Positions 11,960-19,524 of a DNA stretch of 64,000 nucleotides are shown in pieces. Location of the stretch: contig NZ_CP025794.1 of NCBI RefSeq assembly GCF_002906655.1, positions 3,224,001 through 3,288,000 on the forward strand, in the 5' to 3' direction. Position numbers and translations under genes: made by a program. Every line of letters begins with the position of its first letter. Within the stretch, counting starts at the first letter, position 1. Source of the stretch: Vibrio hyugaensis (GTDB taxonomy: Bacteria; Pseudomonadota; Gammaproteobacteria; Enterobacterales; Vibrionaceae). A model generated the notes under the pieces. The model did no database searches, had not been told where the DNA came from, and worked only from the letters and a program-made list of their open reading frames with translations.

Positions 11960-12000
11960 GAAATTTAATTGATATTGAAAATCATTATCAATTAAATTTC
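11960..12000. promoter_or_regulatory. Fur box inside a 41-bp perfect-arm palindrome
   Basis: Two perfect 15-base inverted arms (11960-11974 and 11986-12000) flank an 11-base centre. The core at 11971-11989, GATATTGAAAATCATTATC, matches the 19-base Fur consensus at 17 positions. It sits between the 39-aa membrane ORF/SDR unit (leftward) and the deacetylase-like gene (rightward), so iron-bound Fur could control either or both. Fur binding is inferred from sequence only. Confidence 0.75.
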
Positions 12001-12059
12001 TTTTTAATCAACTCTGGGAGTTGGTACTATTTCACAACGTTTTATGAAAAGAATGTCTC

Positions 12060-12980
12060 ATGCTGCCACTGATTTATCACCCTATTTACTCGCAACTCGA
12101 TCTACCAGATGGTCACCGTTATCCGATCATGAAATATCGCTACCTTTATCAAGTTGTGATGGAGAAACTCGCGAGTGAGGATTGGGGAGGGCAAATTGAA
12201 TTCTTCCAACCAAGCCCTCTAAGTACGGATGATATTAAACAGGTGCATGATGGGGAGTATGTCGACTTGTTGGTGACGGGAGCTATGCCTGCGGCCAAAA
12301 TGCGTCGAATTGGGTTTCCTTGGAGCGAGGCCCTGATAACACGGACACTGACATCCACCGCCGGAACAGTGCTGACCGCAGAAAAGGCATTAGAGCATGG
12401 TGTCGCGATTCACCTAAGCGGTGGCTATCATCATGCGCACAAAAACTTTGGCAGTGGTTTTTGTCTATTCAACGATCTGGCGATTGCTGCTAAGCACATG
12501 CTTGATCATGAACACGTCGATAAAGTGATGATCATCGATAGTGATGTCCACCATGGCGATGGCACGGCAACGATTTGTGAAAGTGAACCCGACATTGTCA
12601 CCTTGTCTTTCCACTGCGATAAAAACTTCCCGGCGAGAAAGCCAGATTCAGATCTTGATGTTCCATTAAGTCGTGGAACCAGTGATGAAGCTTTTTTGAT
12701 GACGTTTAAAGAAGTGGTCGAAATGGCAATGAATCTGCATCGCCCTGATATGGTGATTTACGATGCAGGGGTGGATATTCATGTCGACGACGAACTGGGG
12801 TATTTCAACGTGTCGACGGAAGGCATATTTGAACGTGACCGCTTTTTAATGCAGCTAATGAAAGATAAAGGGATTCCTGTTGCGGCTGTCGTCGGTGGTG
12901 GTTATCGAAGTGAGCATGAAGATTTAGTGCCAATTCATATGCAACTGTTAAACGCTGCTGCTCAGGTGTTTAATGAGTGA
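12060..12980 (+). CDS. Histone deacetylase family protein (acetylpolyamine/AcuC-like fold)
   Basis: A zinc-dependent deacetylase-superfamily enzyme of 306 aa. The active-site histidine pair is in GGYHHAHKNFGSGFC (His124/His125), followed by the zinc ligands in DSDVHHGDGT (Asp162, His164). A third Asp lies in YDAGVDIHVDD, and the late glycine motif VVGGGY is present. It resembles the compact class IV-like bacterial group. The substrate is unknown; acetylated small molecules or protein lysines are possible. The gene is divergent from the SDR/small-ORF unit across the Fur-box palindrome. Confidence 0.9.
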   Translation: MLPLIYHPIYSQLDLPDGHRYPIMKYRYLYQVVMEKLASEDWGGQIEFFQPSPLSTDDIKQVHDGEYVDLLVTGAMPAAKMRRIGFPWSEALITRTLTSTAGTVLTAEKALEHGVAIHLSGGYHHAHKNFGSGFCLFNDLAIAAKHMLDHEHVDKVMIIDSDVHHGDGTATICESEPDIVTLSFHCDKNFPARKPDSDLDVPLSRGTSDEAFLMTFKEVVEMAMNLHRPDMVIYDAGVDIHVDDELGYFNVSTEGIFERDRFLMQLMKDKGIPVAAVVGGGYRSEHEDLVPIHMQLLNAAAQVFNE

Positions 12981-13511
12981 GTATTGCGCAGTTCCAAAGT
13001 GAGGGGGCGAGGAATTGGATTCATTTGAGTATTAGGGCTGGGACTCCTTTCCCAATTTTATTTTCCTAGCCTTTGACGTTGTCTAAAACAACAAATGGAT
13101 GGATTTAGCTCATACAGTAAGATGCCACTGCAATATGCCGAGGCGAATATTAGGGGGCTTAGAGGCATTTAAATAGTTATAAACACCTTATAATTCACCT
13201 GACAGAAAATGTAATCAGCAACTAACCTGTTGATTGGCAAACCCGCATCTCTGATTGTGGGCTTTTTAGTGATAATGAACCATTGTCGATTAAATTCACT
13301 GAGAGAGTAGTTTCTATCACTTTAAGTGGTTTTATTTGAGCGGAATTGGCTATTTTGGGCATTTCTTTGGTGAATCGGATGTTGTGGTTAATATGCATTT
13401 TATAAATAAATGATGTTTAGTTTGCCTATGGCAGTCAAGTTTATCCATTTATGAATGAGATAGGATTACGCCTTTAAATTCATAATATTAAACAAACTAT
13501 TCGGACTGTAT
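12981..13511. other. Gene-poor 531-bp gap with a weak hairpin and one tiny ORF
   Basis: No conventional gene is present. A weak hairpin with CCCGCA/TGTGGG arms and five T (13242-13267) may end the deacetylase transcript. On the minus strand a 36-codon frame (13058-13168, starting MPLSPLIFASAYCSGILLYE) is open, but it has no good RBS. The stretch before 13512 is AT-rich and probably carries the promoter of the DUF898 gene. Confidence 0.4.
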
Positions 13512-14687
13512 ATGAACCATCAACGCATTTCCAATACCATCTCTTTTAAAGGGCGAGGAGGAGAATTCTTTGGCATCTGGATTGTCAATGTTCTACTTTC
13601 TATCGTTACGCTTGGAATTTACTCTGCTTGGGCCAAAGTAAGAACAAAACGCTACTTCTACGGTAATACGTACGTCGACGGTGATAACTTTGAGTATCAT
13701 GCCGAGCCAATGCAAATCTTAAAGGGGCGTTTAGTCGCGTTGGCGATTGTATTGGTATGGGGTATCGCAAACTCATTCATTCCCCAACTGGCGCTTGTGC
13801 TCTTACTTCTGTTTTATGTCGCTCTGCCATGGTTGTTATGGAGCAACGCACGATTTGATTCTGCAATGACGAGTTACCGCAATGTTCACTTCTCTTTTAA
13901 TTCGTCACTGAAAGATGCATACATCACCATACTTGGCCGAGGCTTTGGTGCTGCGCTGGCAGTCATGGTTTTCATTGGTATCTGTGTGGCGGTTGCAAGC
14001 GTTTCGCAAGCTGCGTCGGTTATTTTAGGGCTTTGCTCAGTCGTCGTTATGGCTGCACTTTATGGTTGGGTTGTGGTTGGCGTTCAACGCTACTTTGTTA
14101 ATGGCTACCGTTATGGTGATTGGCAGTTTAGTGGCGAACTTGAAACCAGTTTCTTTGTAAAAACCTATCTGAAAGCCGTAGCCATCGGTCTTAGCACAAC
14201 TGTCGCGATTGCGATTGTGGCGGTCATTGTGATGGTTGGGAGCTCAGGGCTAATGGAAGCGGCAACGGGCGACTTAGCTTCACTGAATGAATCTAGCCCT
14301 GTAATTACAATGGTTGTCATGTACCTTGGTATGATTGGCTTAACCATCGGCTTGACTGCATACACAGCAACAAGAACTCGTAACTACTTGTTCTCCCAAA
14401 TGAAGCTAGAAAAAGAAGGGCAAGAAGAAAACAACTTTACCTTTAAGTCTACCTATACAGTTGATGGCTACATGTGGCTGATTATCTCAAACTTCCTATT
14501 ACAAGTTGTGACCTTGAGTATTGCGAGACCATGGGTAATGGTTCGTACTTCTCGCTATGTTGCTGACAAGACGGTCGTCGTTGGAGACATGAGCCAACTG
14601 AAAGCAGCAGACCAAGACTCAAAAGTGAAATCAGCGATTTCTGATGAAGTTGCACAAGCCTTCGATCTCGGTGTTGGAATCGGTTAA
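13512..14687 (+). CDS. DUF898 (YjgN-like) multi-pass inner-membrane protein
   Basis: A 391-aa polytopic membrane protein of the DUF898/YjgN family. It opens with a cytosolic ISFKGRGGEFFGIWIVN segment. The family hallmark YSAWAKVRTKRYFYGNT follows, and similar sequence recurs in the second half (TLSIARPWVMVRTSRYVAD), which points to internal duplication. At least six strongly hydrophobic segments are visible. Function is not established. Its stop overlaps the start of the M48 protease gene (TAATG), so the two are translationally coupled and likely act together. Confidence 0.88.
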   Translation: MNHQRISNTISFKGRGGEFFGIWIVNVLLSIVTLGIYSAWAKVRTKRYFYGNTYVDGDNFEYHAEPMQILKGRLVALAIVLVWGIANSFIPQLALVLLLLFYVALPWLLWSNARFDSAMTSYRNVHFSFNSSLKDAYITILGRGFGAALAVMVFIGICVAVASVSQAASVILGLCSVVVMAALYGWVVVGVQRYFVNGYRYGDWQFSGELETSFFVKTYLKAVAIGLSTTVAIAIVAVIVMVGSSGLMEAATGDLASLNESSPVITMVVMYLGMIGLTIGLTAYTATRTRNYLFSQMKLEKEGQEENNFTFKSTYTVDGYMWLIISNFLLQVVTLSIARPWVMVRTSRYVADKTVVVGDMSQLKAADQDSKVKSAISDEVAQAFDLGVGIG

Positions 14688-15682
14688 TGCAGTTTGAAGG
14701 AACCGCGTTTCCACCAAAAAGCTCTGAGCGACATCAAGCCAAATTGGATGTCGCTCAGGCCAACTCGCTGAGTTTGGTTGTTGCTGACAATATTTTCAGC
14801 TGTGACCAGCAGCACGCGGACATTACTGCTCCAGTCGGCAATTTACCCGTCAGATTTAAGCTGCCCAATGGTTGGGTTTTCGTTACCGAACGGACTGAAG
14901 AAGTGTCTCGGTGGCTGGAGGCAAATAAAAGGTCGAGCTTTGTTGATAAAATTGAATCGAACTGGCTTGCTTGGGTCGTGTCTGCGATGGCATGCATTGC
15001 CGTTGTGCTCGGGGGATATTATTACGCGTTACCTTGGGTGAGCGACAAAGTCGCATACGCTATTCCTGACAGTGTCTCAGTTGTACTTGGCGAAAAGGTA
15101 CTTGAAAGCTTGGATTCCCGTTGGGAACCGAGCGAGCTGAGTAAAGCCGAACAAGAAGCCATTCGAAGCAGGGTAGAGCAGCACTTGGCGCAGTTAGAGG
15201 CACTGCCTTACCAAGTAGAGGTTGTTTTCCGATCTTCTGAGTTAGGAGCGAATGCGTTTGCCTTACCTGGTGGAAAGATTGTGCTGCTTGATGAATTAGT
15301 TGCGCTGTCTAAAAAACAGCAACAGCTGGACAGTATTATTCTTCACGAGCTTGGTCATATTCATCATCGCCACATGCTAAAGAGGCTGGTGTATTCGAGT
15401 GTCCTTTCTGTTGGTGTCGCTCTTTTAACCGGCGAAAGCTCTGGTATCGTGGACAATCTTGCTGGTGCAAGTGTGTTTGTGTTGTCCAGTGGTTACTCCA
15501 GAGAAGCCGAAATACAAGCCGATGCATTTGCAAAAGAGGCGATGCTCAAGATTTATGGCGACACAAAGCCGATGGCTGAAATGTTTGAGTTGTTCCGTAA
15601 CCAAGGTTATGAAGAGTTGCCTGAGTGGTTGAGCACTCATCCAGATCTCGAGAAAAGGATTGAAGCAGCAAAAGGAAACTAA
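14687..15682 (+). CDS. M48-family zinc metalloprotease, membrane-anchored
   Basis: A 331-aa protein with a cytosolic N-terminal region, one membrane helix at about 95-113, and an M48 peptidase domain. The zinc motif is HELGH (His220, Glu221, His224). The third ligand is expected in SREAEIQADAFA. The C-terminus has the usual M48 ending STHPDLEKRIEAA. Topology puts the protease in the periplasm. It is coupled to the DUF898 gene by a one-base overlap. A role in envelope protein quality control is inferred from the family (BepA/LoiP type), not shown here. Confidence 0.9.
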   Translation: MQFEGTAFPPKSSERHQAKLDVAQANSLSLVVADNIFSCDQQHADITAPVGNLPVRFKLPNGWVFVTERTEEVSRWLEANKRSSFVDKIESNWLAWVVSAMACIAVVLGGYYYALPWVSDKVAYAIPDSVSVVLGEKVLESLDSRWEPSELSKAEQEAIRSRVEQHLAQLEALPYQVEVVFRSSELGANAFALPGGKIVLLDELVALSKKQQQLDSIILHELGHIHHRHMLKRLVYSSVLSVGVALLTGESSGIVDNLAGASVFVLSSGYSREAEIQADAFAKEAMLKIYGDTKPMAEMFELFRNQGYEELPEWLSTHPDLEKRIEAAKGN

Positions 15683-15710
15683 CCTTTCCATTTGAATACT
15701 TAACGATGAA

Positions 15711-15738
15711 AGCTCACTAAATATTAGTGGGCTTTTTT
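15711..15738 (+). terminator. Terminator of the DUF898-M48 operon
   Basis: Stem AGCTCACTAA/TTAGTGGGCT (one G-T pair) followed by six T. Confidence 0.85.
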
Positions 15739-15787
15739 CTTGCGTATTGAAAAGTGCTGAGAGGAGTAGACAGGCTTTTTCTGGATG

Positions 15788-15837
15788 TGGCTGAGTGCGG
15801 TGACGCTTGGTCTAAACTTGGCTGAGTGCGGGGACGC
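15788..15837. repeat. Two tandem near-identical 19-base repeats near tRNA-Ser
   Basis: TGGCTGAGTGCGGTGACGC at 15788-15806 recurs at 15819-15837 with one change, a 31-base period. A third, more decayed relative (GGCGTGAGTGCTGG) lies near 15940. Each is preceded by a sequence like TTTCTRRATGTGGC, which also occurs just 3' of tRNA-Ser at 16037-16049. They look like decayed duplications of the tRNA 3' flank. Confidence 0.6.
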
Positions 15838-15860
15838 CTAGTTCGGGGTTGCGTTCAACT

Positions 15861-15990
15861 AGGGATTTAGAAATCCCGCAATTTTTTAAGCGCTAAAACG
15901 ACGAAAGCCCATTGATTTCTCAACGAGCTTTCTGAATGTGGCGTGAGTGCTGGGCTTGCATTCAAGGAGGGATTTGGCTAAATCCCTCTT
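15861..15990. repeat. Decayed hairpin copies beside tRNA-Ser
   Basis: Several short inverted repeats follow each other: GGGATTT/AAATCCC (15861-15876), a degenerate AAAGCCC…GAGCTTT pair around 15905-15932, and GAGGGATTT/AAATCCCTC at about 15967-15988 followed by TTT. They resemble worn-down terminators left by tRNA duplication and loss. Confidence 0.45.
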
Positions 15991-16006
15991 TAAGCCTTCA
16001 GATATG

Positions 16007-16038
16007 AAAAAGCCCGCTAATTGCTAAGCGGGCTTTTT
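16007..16038. terminator. Terminator of tRNA-Ser
   Basis: AAAAAGCCCGC/GCGGGCTTTTT hairpin directly 3' of the leftward tRNA, symmetrical A/T runs. Confidence 0.85.
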
Positions 16039-16045
16039 CTAAATG

Positions 16046-16136
16046 TGGCGGAGAGATAGGGATTTGAACCCTAGATACGCTATTAACGTATGCCGGTTTT
16101 CAAGACCGGTGCTTTCAACCACTCAGCCATCTCTCC
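16046..16136 (-). tRNA. tRNA-Ser (anticodon UGA)
   Basis: A 91-nt class II tRNA with a 7-bp acceptor stem GGAGAGA/TCTCTCC, encoded CCA at the 3' end, and the D-arm TGGCTGAGTGG. The anticodon loop is CTTGAAA, so the anticodon is TGA. The long variable arm (CATACGTTAATAGCGTATC) identifies serine. The T-arm is GGGTTCAAATCCC. Confidence 0.97.
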
Positions 16137-16241
16137 GTTGTTGAGGCGCATAATATAAGGCTTTGAAAACCTTGTAAACCCCAAAATGAACTGTTTGGAT
16201 GTTTACTGTTCAATTTTGTGTTGTTTGCGGATAAAAGAATC

Positions 16242-16271
16242 AAAAAAGCTCTCCGAGTGGAGAGCTTTTTT
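16242..16271. terminator. Terminator of yejM
   Basis: AAAAAAGCTCTCC/GGAGAGCTTTTTT, a perfect 13-bp stem with a 4-base loop just past the leftward yejM stop. Confidence 0.88.
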
Positions 16272-16274
16272 CAA

Positions 16275-18083
16275 TTAATTGCTTTTCGAATAGAAGCGCT
16301 GAAGTTCTGTCAGCCCTTGCATCAGGACAGGCAGTTTAGGCGTTGTTTCTCTTAAGCGTTTGTAGTTGTCATCATACAGCTTGTAGTTACCAAATTTATC
16401 GATAACTGTCGTTTGGGAGCTGGTGATCAGCGCGATTTCACGAGTGTCGCCCGCTAAAATCCAGCGGCGACGACTTTCGTCAAATAGGTTACGACCACTG
16501 CTGTAATCATAAGGGTTCGATGAGACGCCTAACATGTCTTGTAACAGCGTCACCGACAAATCCAGATGGCTTGTACTGTGCGTAAATTCACCTGGCAGCA
16601 TTCCTGGCCAATGAATAACCATAGGGACCTGAAGCTGGTAGCGGCTGTAATTGCTGTTCGCTCCCCAACTGTTGGTGTTGGTCTCATTAAACTCGCTACC
16701 GTGATTAGAGGTGATGACCACAATTGTATTGGTAAGTAATTGTTTTTCATCGAGATCGGAAATGATTTCAGCGACTGTCTTATCGGCAGATTTTACCGCT
16801 TTCTCATATGCTTTCTTGAATCGCTCGCTGGCTGGCATTTCTTCATTTGCCGCTTCTGGTTCAGATTCAAAGTTGTCGACAGTGGTGACTTCGATGTAGC
16901 TGAACCAAGGTTGGCTTGCTTGCTCGGTTAGCCATGTATTCCATGCCGCAATGGATTGTTTGTCGGTGTGTGCTTGCGTACCGTCTAACGTGTTAGCAAG
17001 ATTAACTCCGCGGAAGATTACTTCTGAGTAAAGGTCATCTTCAAAACCATTTCCGCTGAACAAACCAAAGCTATAGCCTTGATCTTTTAATACATCCAAA
17101 AGAACCGGTGCGGAGCCTTGTGCTTTGATGCTACTTGCGTAGCTACTTGGTAGACCATAAAACAGACCGAATGCACCGTACGTGTCATTGCTAGAACTGT
17201 AGTGGTTTACAAAGTTTTGGTTGTCTTGCGCAAACTGGTACATGTTTGGCATTTCGTCTTGGCTTAGTGCATCTGCACGCAAGTTGTTCACACTGATCAT
17301 CAGTACGTTCAATTTGTTACCACGACGATTAAATTCGAGTTTTTCGAGCGGGTAGCTCACCAGGTCAATATTGCCTTGGCTCTCTGCTAAGCGTTTTAGG
17401 TATTCTTCACGATCCAAAAGACCATGCTTTTCCATAAAGCTTTTTGCTGTCATCGGGTAGGACAACGGGAAGTTTGAACGCTGGCTAGTGATCGGGTTAT
17501 AGAAATAAGCATCGGCCCAGATGTAAACCAAGTGACTGGTGATAAAGCTCAAGAAGAACACTGCGGCCAAAGGGCGGCCAACGTGTTTATGGGAAAGCTT
17601 GCGTTGTTTACGCCAAACCCATTCTGATAAACCGAGTTGAACAAGGAAGATAAGCGGCATGACAACAAACAGGTGCTGTAAGTCCGAGCTAATCGCGCTT
17701 TTATCTTCGCTAAACAACAGTTCCCAAACCACGGGGTTTAAGTGCAAGTTGATGGATTGGTAAGCTTGGGTATCGATCAGTAAGACCGTTTGACCGACGG
17801 TTGCGAATATCACTGCCACCAACCGGAAAAGCTTCCTAGATGGCAGGACAAACGTCAGCGGGAATAGAACCAACAAGTAGAGCGCGAAAACAAGAAAGCC
17901 AAAATGGCCAACCCAGGATATCGCCAGATAGAATTGCCCCATTAGGGTCTCTGGCCAAGGCGACTGAACGATATAGCGCGTACCTATCAACATCGATGCA
18001 ACGATGTTGAAGAATGCAAACCAGTGACCCCAACCTACCAGTCGAGATACACGTTCGCCGTATGAGTTTCCGCTGTCTACCAT
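16275..18083 (-). CDS. yejM: YejM/PbgA/LapC-like inner-membrane protein (DUF3413 plus sulfatase-like domain)
   Basis: A 602-aa protein. About residues 1-190 contain five hydrophobic segments (DUF3413). The remainder is a periplasmic alkaline-phosphatase/sulfatase-fold domain (LNVLMISVNNLRADAL; VVITSNHGSEF). In E. coli the homologue senses periplasmic LPS and controls LpxC degradation through LapB. A similar job here is an inference from homology. It lies in the standard yejL-yejM pair, 22 bases after yejL, divergent from yejK. Confidence 0.93.
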   Translation of the reverse strand: MVDSGNSYGERVSRLVGWGHWFAFFNIVASMLIGTRYIVQSPWPETLMGQFYLAISWVGHFGFLVFALYLLVLFPLTFVLPSRKLFRLVAVIFATVGQTVLLIDTQAYQSINLHLNPVVWELLFSEDKSAISSDLQHLFVVMPLIFLVQLGLSEWVWRKQRKLSHKHVGRPLAAVFFLSFITSHLVYIWADAYFYNPITSQRSNFPLSYPMTAKSFMEKHGLLDREEYLKRLAESQGNIDLVSYPLEKLEFNRRGNKLNVLMISVNNLRADALSQDEMPNMYQFAQDNQNFVNHYSSSNDTYGAFGLFYGLPSSYASSIKAQGSAPVLLDVLKDQGYSFGLFSGNGFEDDLYSEVIFRGVNLANTLDGTQAHTDKQSIAAWNTWLTEQASQPWFSYIEVTTVDNFESEPEAANEEMPASERFKKAYEKAVKSADKTVAEIISDLDEKQLLTNTIVVITSNHGSEFNETNTNSWGANSNYSRYQLQVPMVIHWPGMLPGEFTHSTSHLDLSVTLLQDMLGVSSNPYDYSSGRNLFDESRRRWILAGDTREIALITSSQTTVIDKFGNYKLYDDNYKRLRETTPKLPVLMQGLTELQRFYSKSN

Positions 18084-18105
18084 GTACTTGTTCTATTATC
18101 CGTTA

Positions 18106-18333
18106 TTAGTGTGATTTTGGCACTTCAAGAGAAGATACGAGCGCCTGAGCAAATTTTTCAGCAATAACTTTGCGTTGTGAAGCAGCAACTTGTTGATTTA
18201 AGACATTGGTTGCGATATTTCCGGCAATCATTAGCGTCAACTCAGGAGAGGCGGCGTGTTTTTCTAGTACAGCGCCCACTTCAGCAAGAATTTTCTCTAC
18301 TTGTTCGTCAGTATATTTAGATGTAATCGGCAT
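18106..18333 (-). CDS. yejL: YejL family protein (UPF0352)
   Basis: A 75-aa helical cytosolic protein of unknown function. The signature segments are [19 protein letters not shown] and [17 protein letters not shown]. It is the first gene of the yejL-yejM unit and is divergent from yejK, as in enterics and other vibrios. Confidence 0.93.
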   Translation of the reverse strand: MPITSKYTDEQVEKILAEVGAVLEKHAASPELTLMIAGNIATNVLNQQVAASQRKVIAEKFAQALVSSLEVPKSH

Positions 18334-18418
18334 AAAGACTCTAATAATGATAGTAAAAGCGGCTTATGATAACCTACAATGCCCAACAACTTAAACCTTG
18401 TAGCAAGATAAAATCACT

Positions 18419-19417
18419 ATGAGCCTTCATCTTTCAAACGTTATTCTGCATCAATTGTGCAAAAACGATCAGGACGAACTGGTTGTTAAACTTCGCCCGG
18501 CATCGTTAGAGAACGATACCGCTACAGAAAACCTCGTCGCGGAACTGCATCGCGTATTCCATTCTAAAGCAGGTAAAGGTTTTGGCTCTTTCCAGTCAGA
18601 CAGCGAATTTCAATTTTGGCTTCAAGAAATGCGCAAAGGAGAGCGAGATTTTTACGACTTCTCACAAATTAGTGCAAATCGCTTGAAAGAAGAGTTGATT
18701 AAGTACCCATTTGCTGACGAAGGTATTTTAGTGTTTGCGGAATACCAAAGTTTAGCAACGGATTACTTGTTTATAGGCATTTTGCCTATGAACCAGAGCC
18801 TAAAGGTGACTGAAGGCTTGGATATTGATGCAACAGATTACCTAGACATCACTAAAATGGACATTGCTGCGCGCATTGACCTATCAAGCTACGATACTGA
18901 CCGTGAATCAAATCGTTACCTTTCTTACATCAAAGGACGTGTTGGCCGTAAAGTGGCAGACTTCTTCTTGGATTTCTTACAAGCCGATGTTGGCTTAGAT
19001 ACCAAACAGCAAAACCAAGTGTTGATGCAGGCGGTTGAAGACTTTTGTGCAGACTCAAAGCTTGAGAAGCAAGAAGCGAATGAGTACAAAAAGCAAGTTT
19101 ACAACTACTGTAACGAACAAATTAAAACCGGTGATGAAGTGCAAATTTCTGAGCTATCAGGTGAGTTACCTCCTAGCCAAGATGGCACCAGCTTCATTGA
19201 TTTCACTAAAGAACAAGGCTATGAGCTGGAAGAGTCTTTCCCAGGTGATCGCTCAACAGTACGTAAACTGACGAAGTACGTTGGCGCAGGTGGCGGTTTG
19301 AACATCAGCTTTGACAGCCTGTTGCTTGGCGAGCGTATTTTCTACGATCCAGAGACAGACACACTAACGATCAAAGGTACGCCACCGAACCTAAAAGATC
19401 AGTTGAGCCGCAACTAA
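18419..19417 (+). CDS. yejK: Nucleoid-associated protein YejK/NdpA
   Basis: A 332-aa member of the NdpA/YejK family, a nucleoid-associated protein of poorly defined role. The N-terminal LSNVILHQLCKND and the internal ISYIKGR-like segment (RYLSYIKGRVGRKVADFF) are diagnostic. Length is typical. It is transcribed away from yejL-yejM and followed by its own terminator. Confidence 0.94.
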   Translation: MSLHLSNVILHQLCKNDQDELVVKLRPASLENDTATENLVAELHRVFHSKAGKGFGSFQSDSEFQFWLQEMRKGERDFYDFSQISANRLKEELIKYPFADEGILVFAEYQSLATDYLFIGILPMNQSLKVTEGLDIDATDYLDITKMDIAARIDLSSYDTDRESNRYLSYIKGRVGRKVADFFLDFLQADVGLDTKQQNQVLMQAVEDFCADSKLEKQEANEYKKQVYNYCNEQIKTGDEVQISELSGELPPSQDGTSFIDFTKEQGYELEESFPGDRSTVRKLTKYVGAGGGLNISFDSLLLGERIFYDPETDTLTIKGTPPNLKDQLSRN

Positions 19418-19427
19418 TACAAGAAAG

Positions 19428-19452
19428 AGAGAGCCATGCGCTCTCTTTTTTT
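19428..19452 (+). terminator. Terminator of yejK
   Basis: Stem AGAGAGC/GCTCTCT, 5-base loop, T run. Confidence 0.8.
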
Positions 19453-19524
19453 ATGTGAGGTGTGCACAGTTTGAGCGCAAATCATGGTATATGCTTGTTA
19501 TTAATAGAAATAGTCGAGGGATGA

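Noticed and set aside
11884..12072. 62-codon plus-strand frame over the Fur palindrome
   Set aside because: It runs through the operator, has no RBS and no similarity; the minus-strand 39-aa frame is the better candidate.
15780..16040. Repeats beside tRNA-Ser considered as a CRISPR remnant or phage att site
   Set aside because: Only two good copies exist, spacing is not CRISPR-like, no cas or integrase gene is present, and the repeats relate to the tRNA flank.
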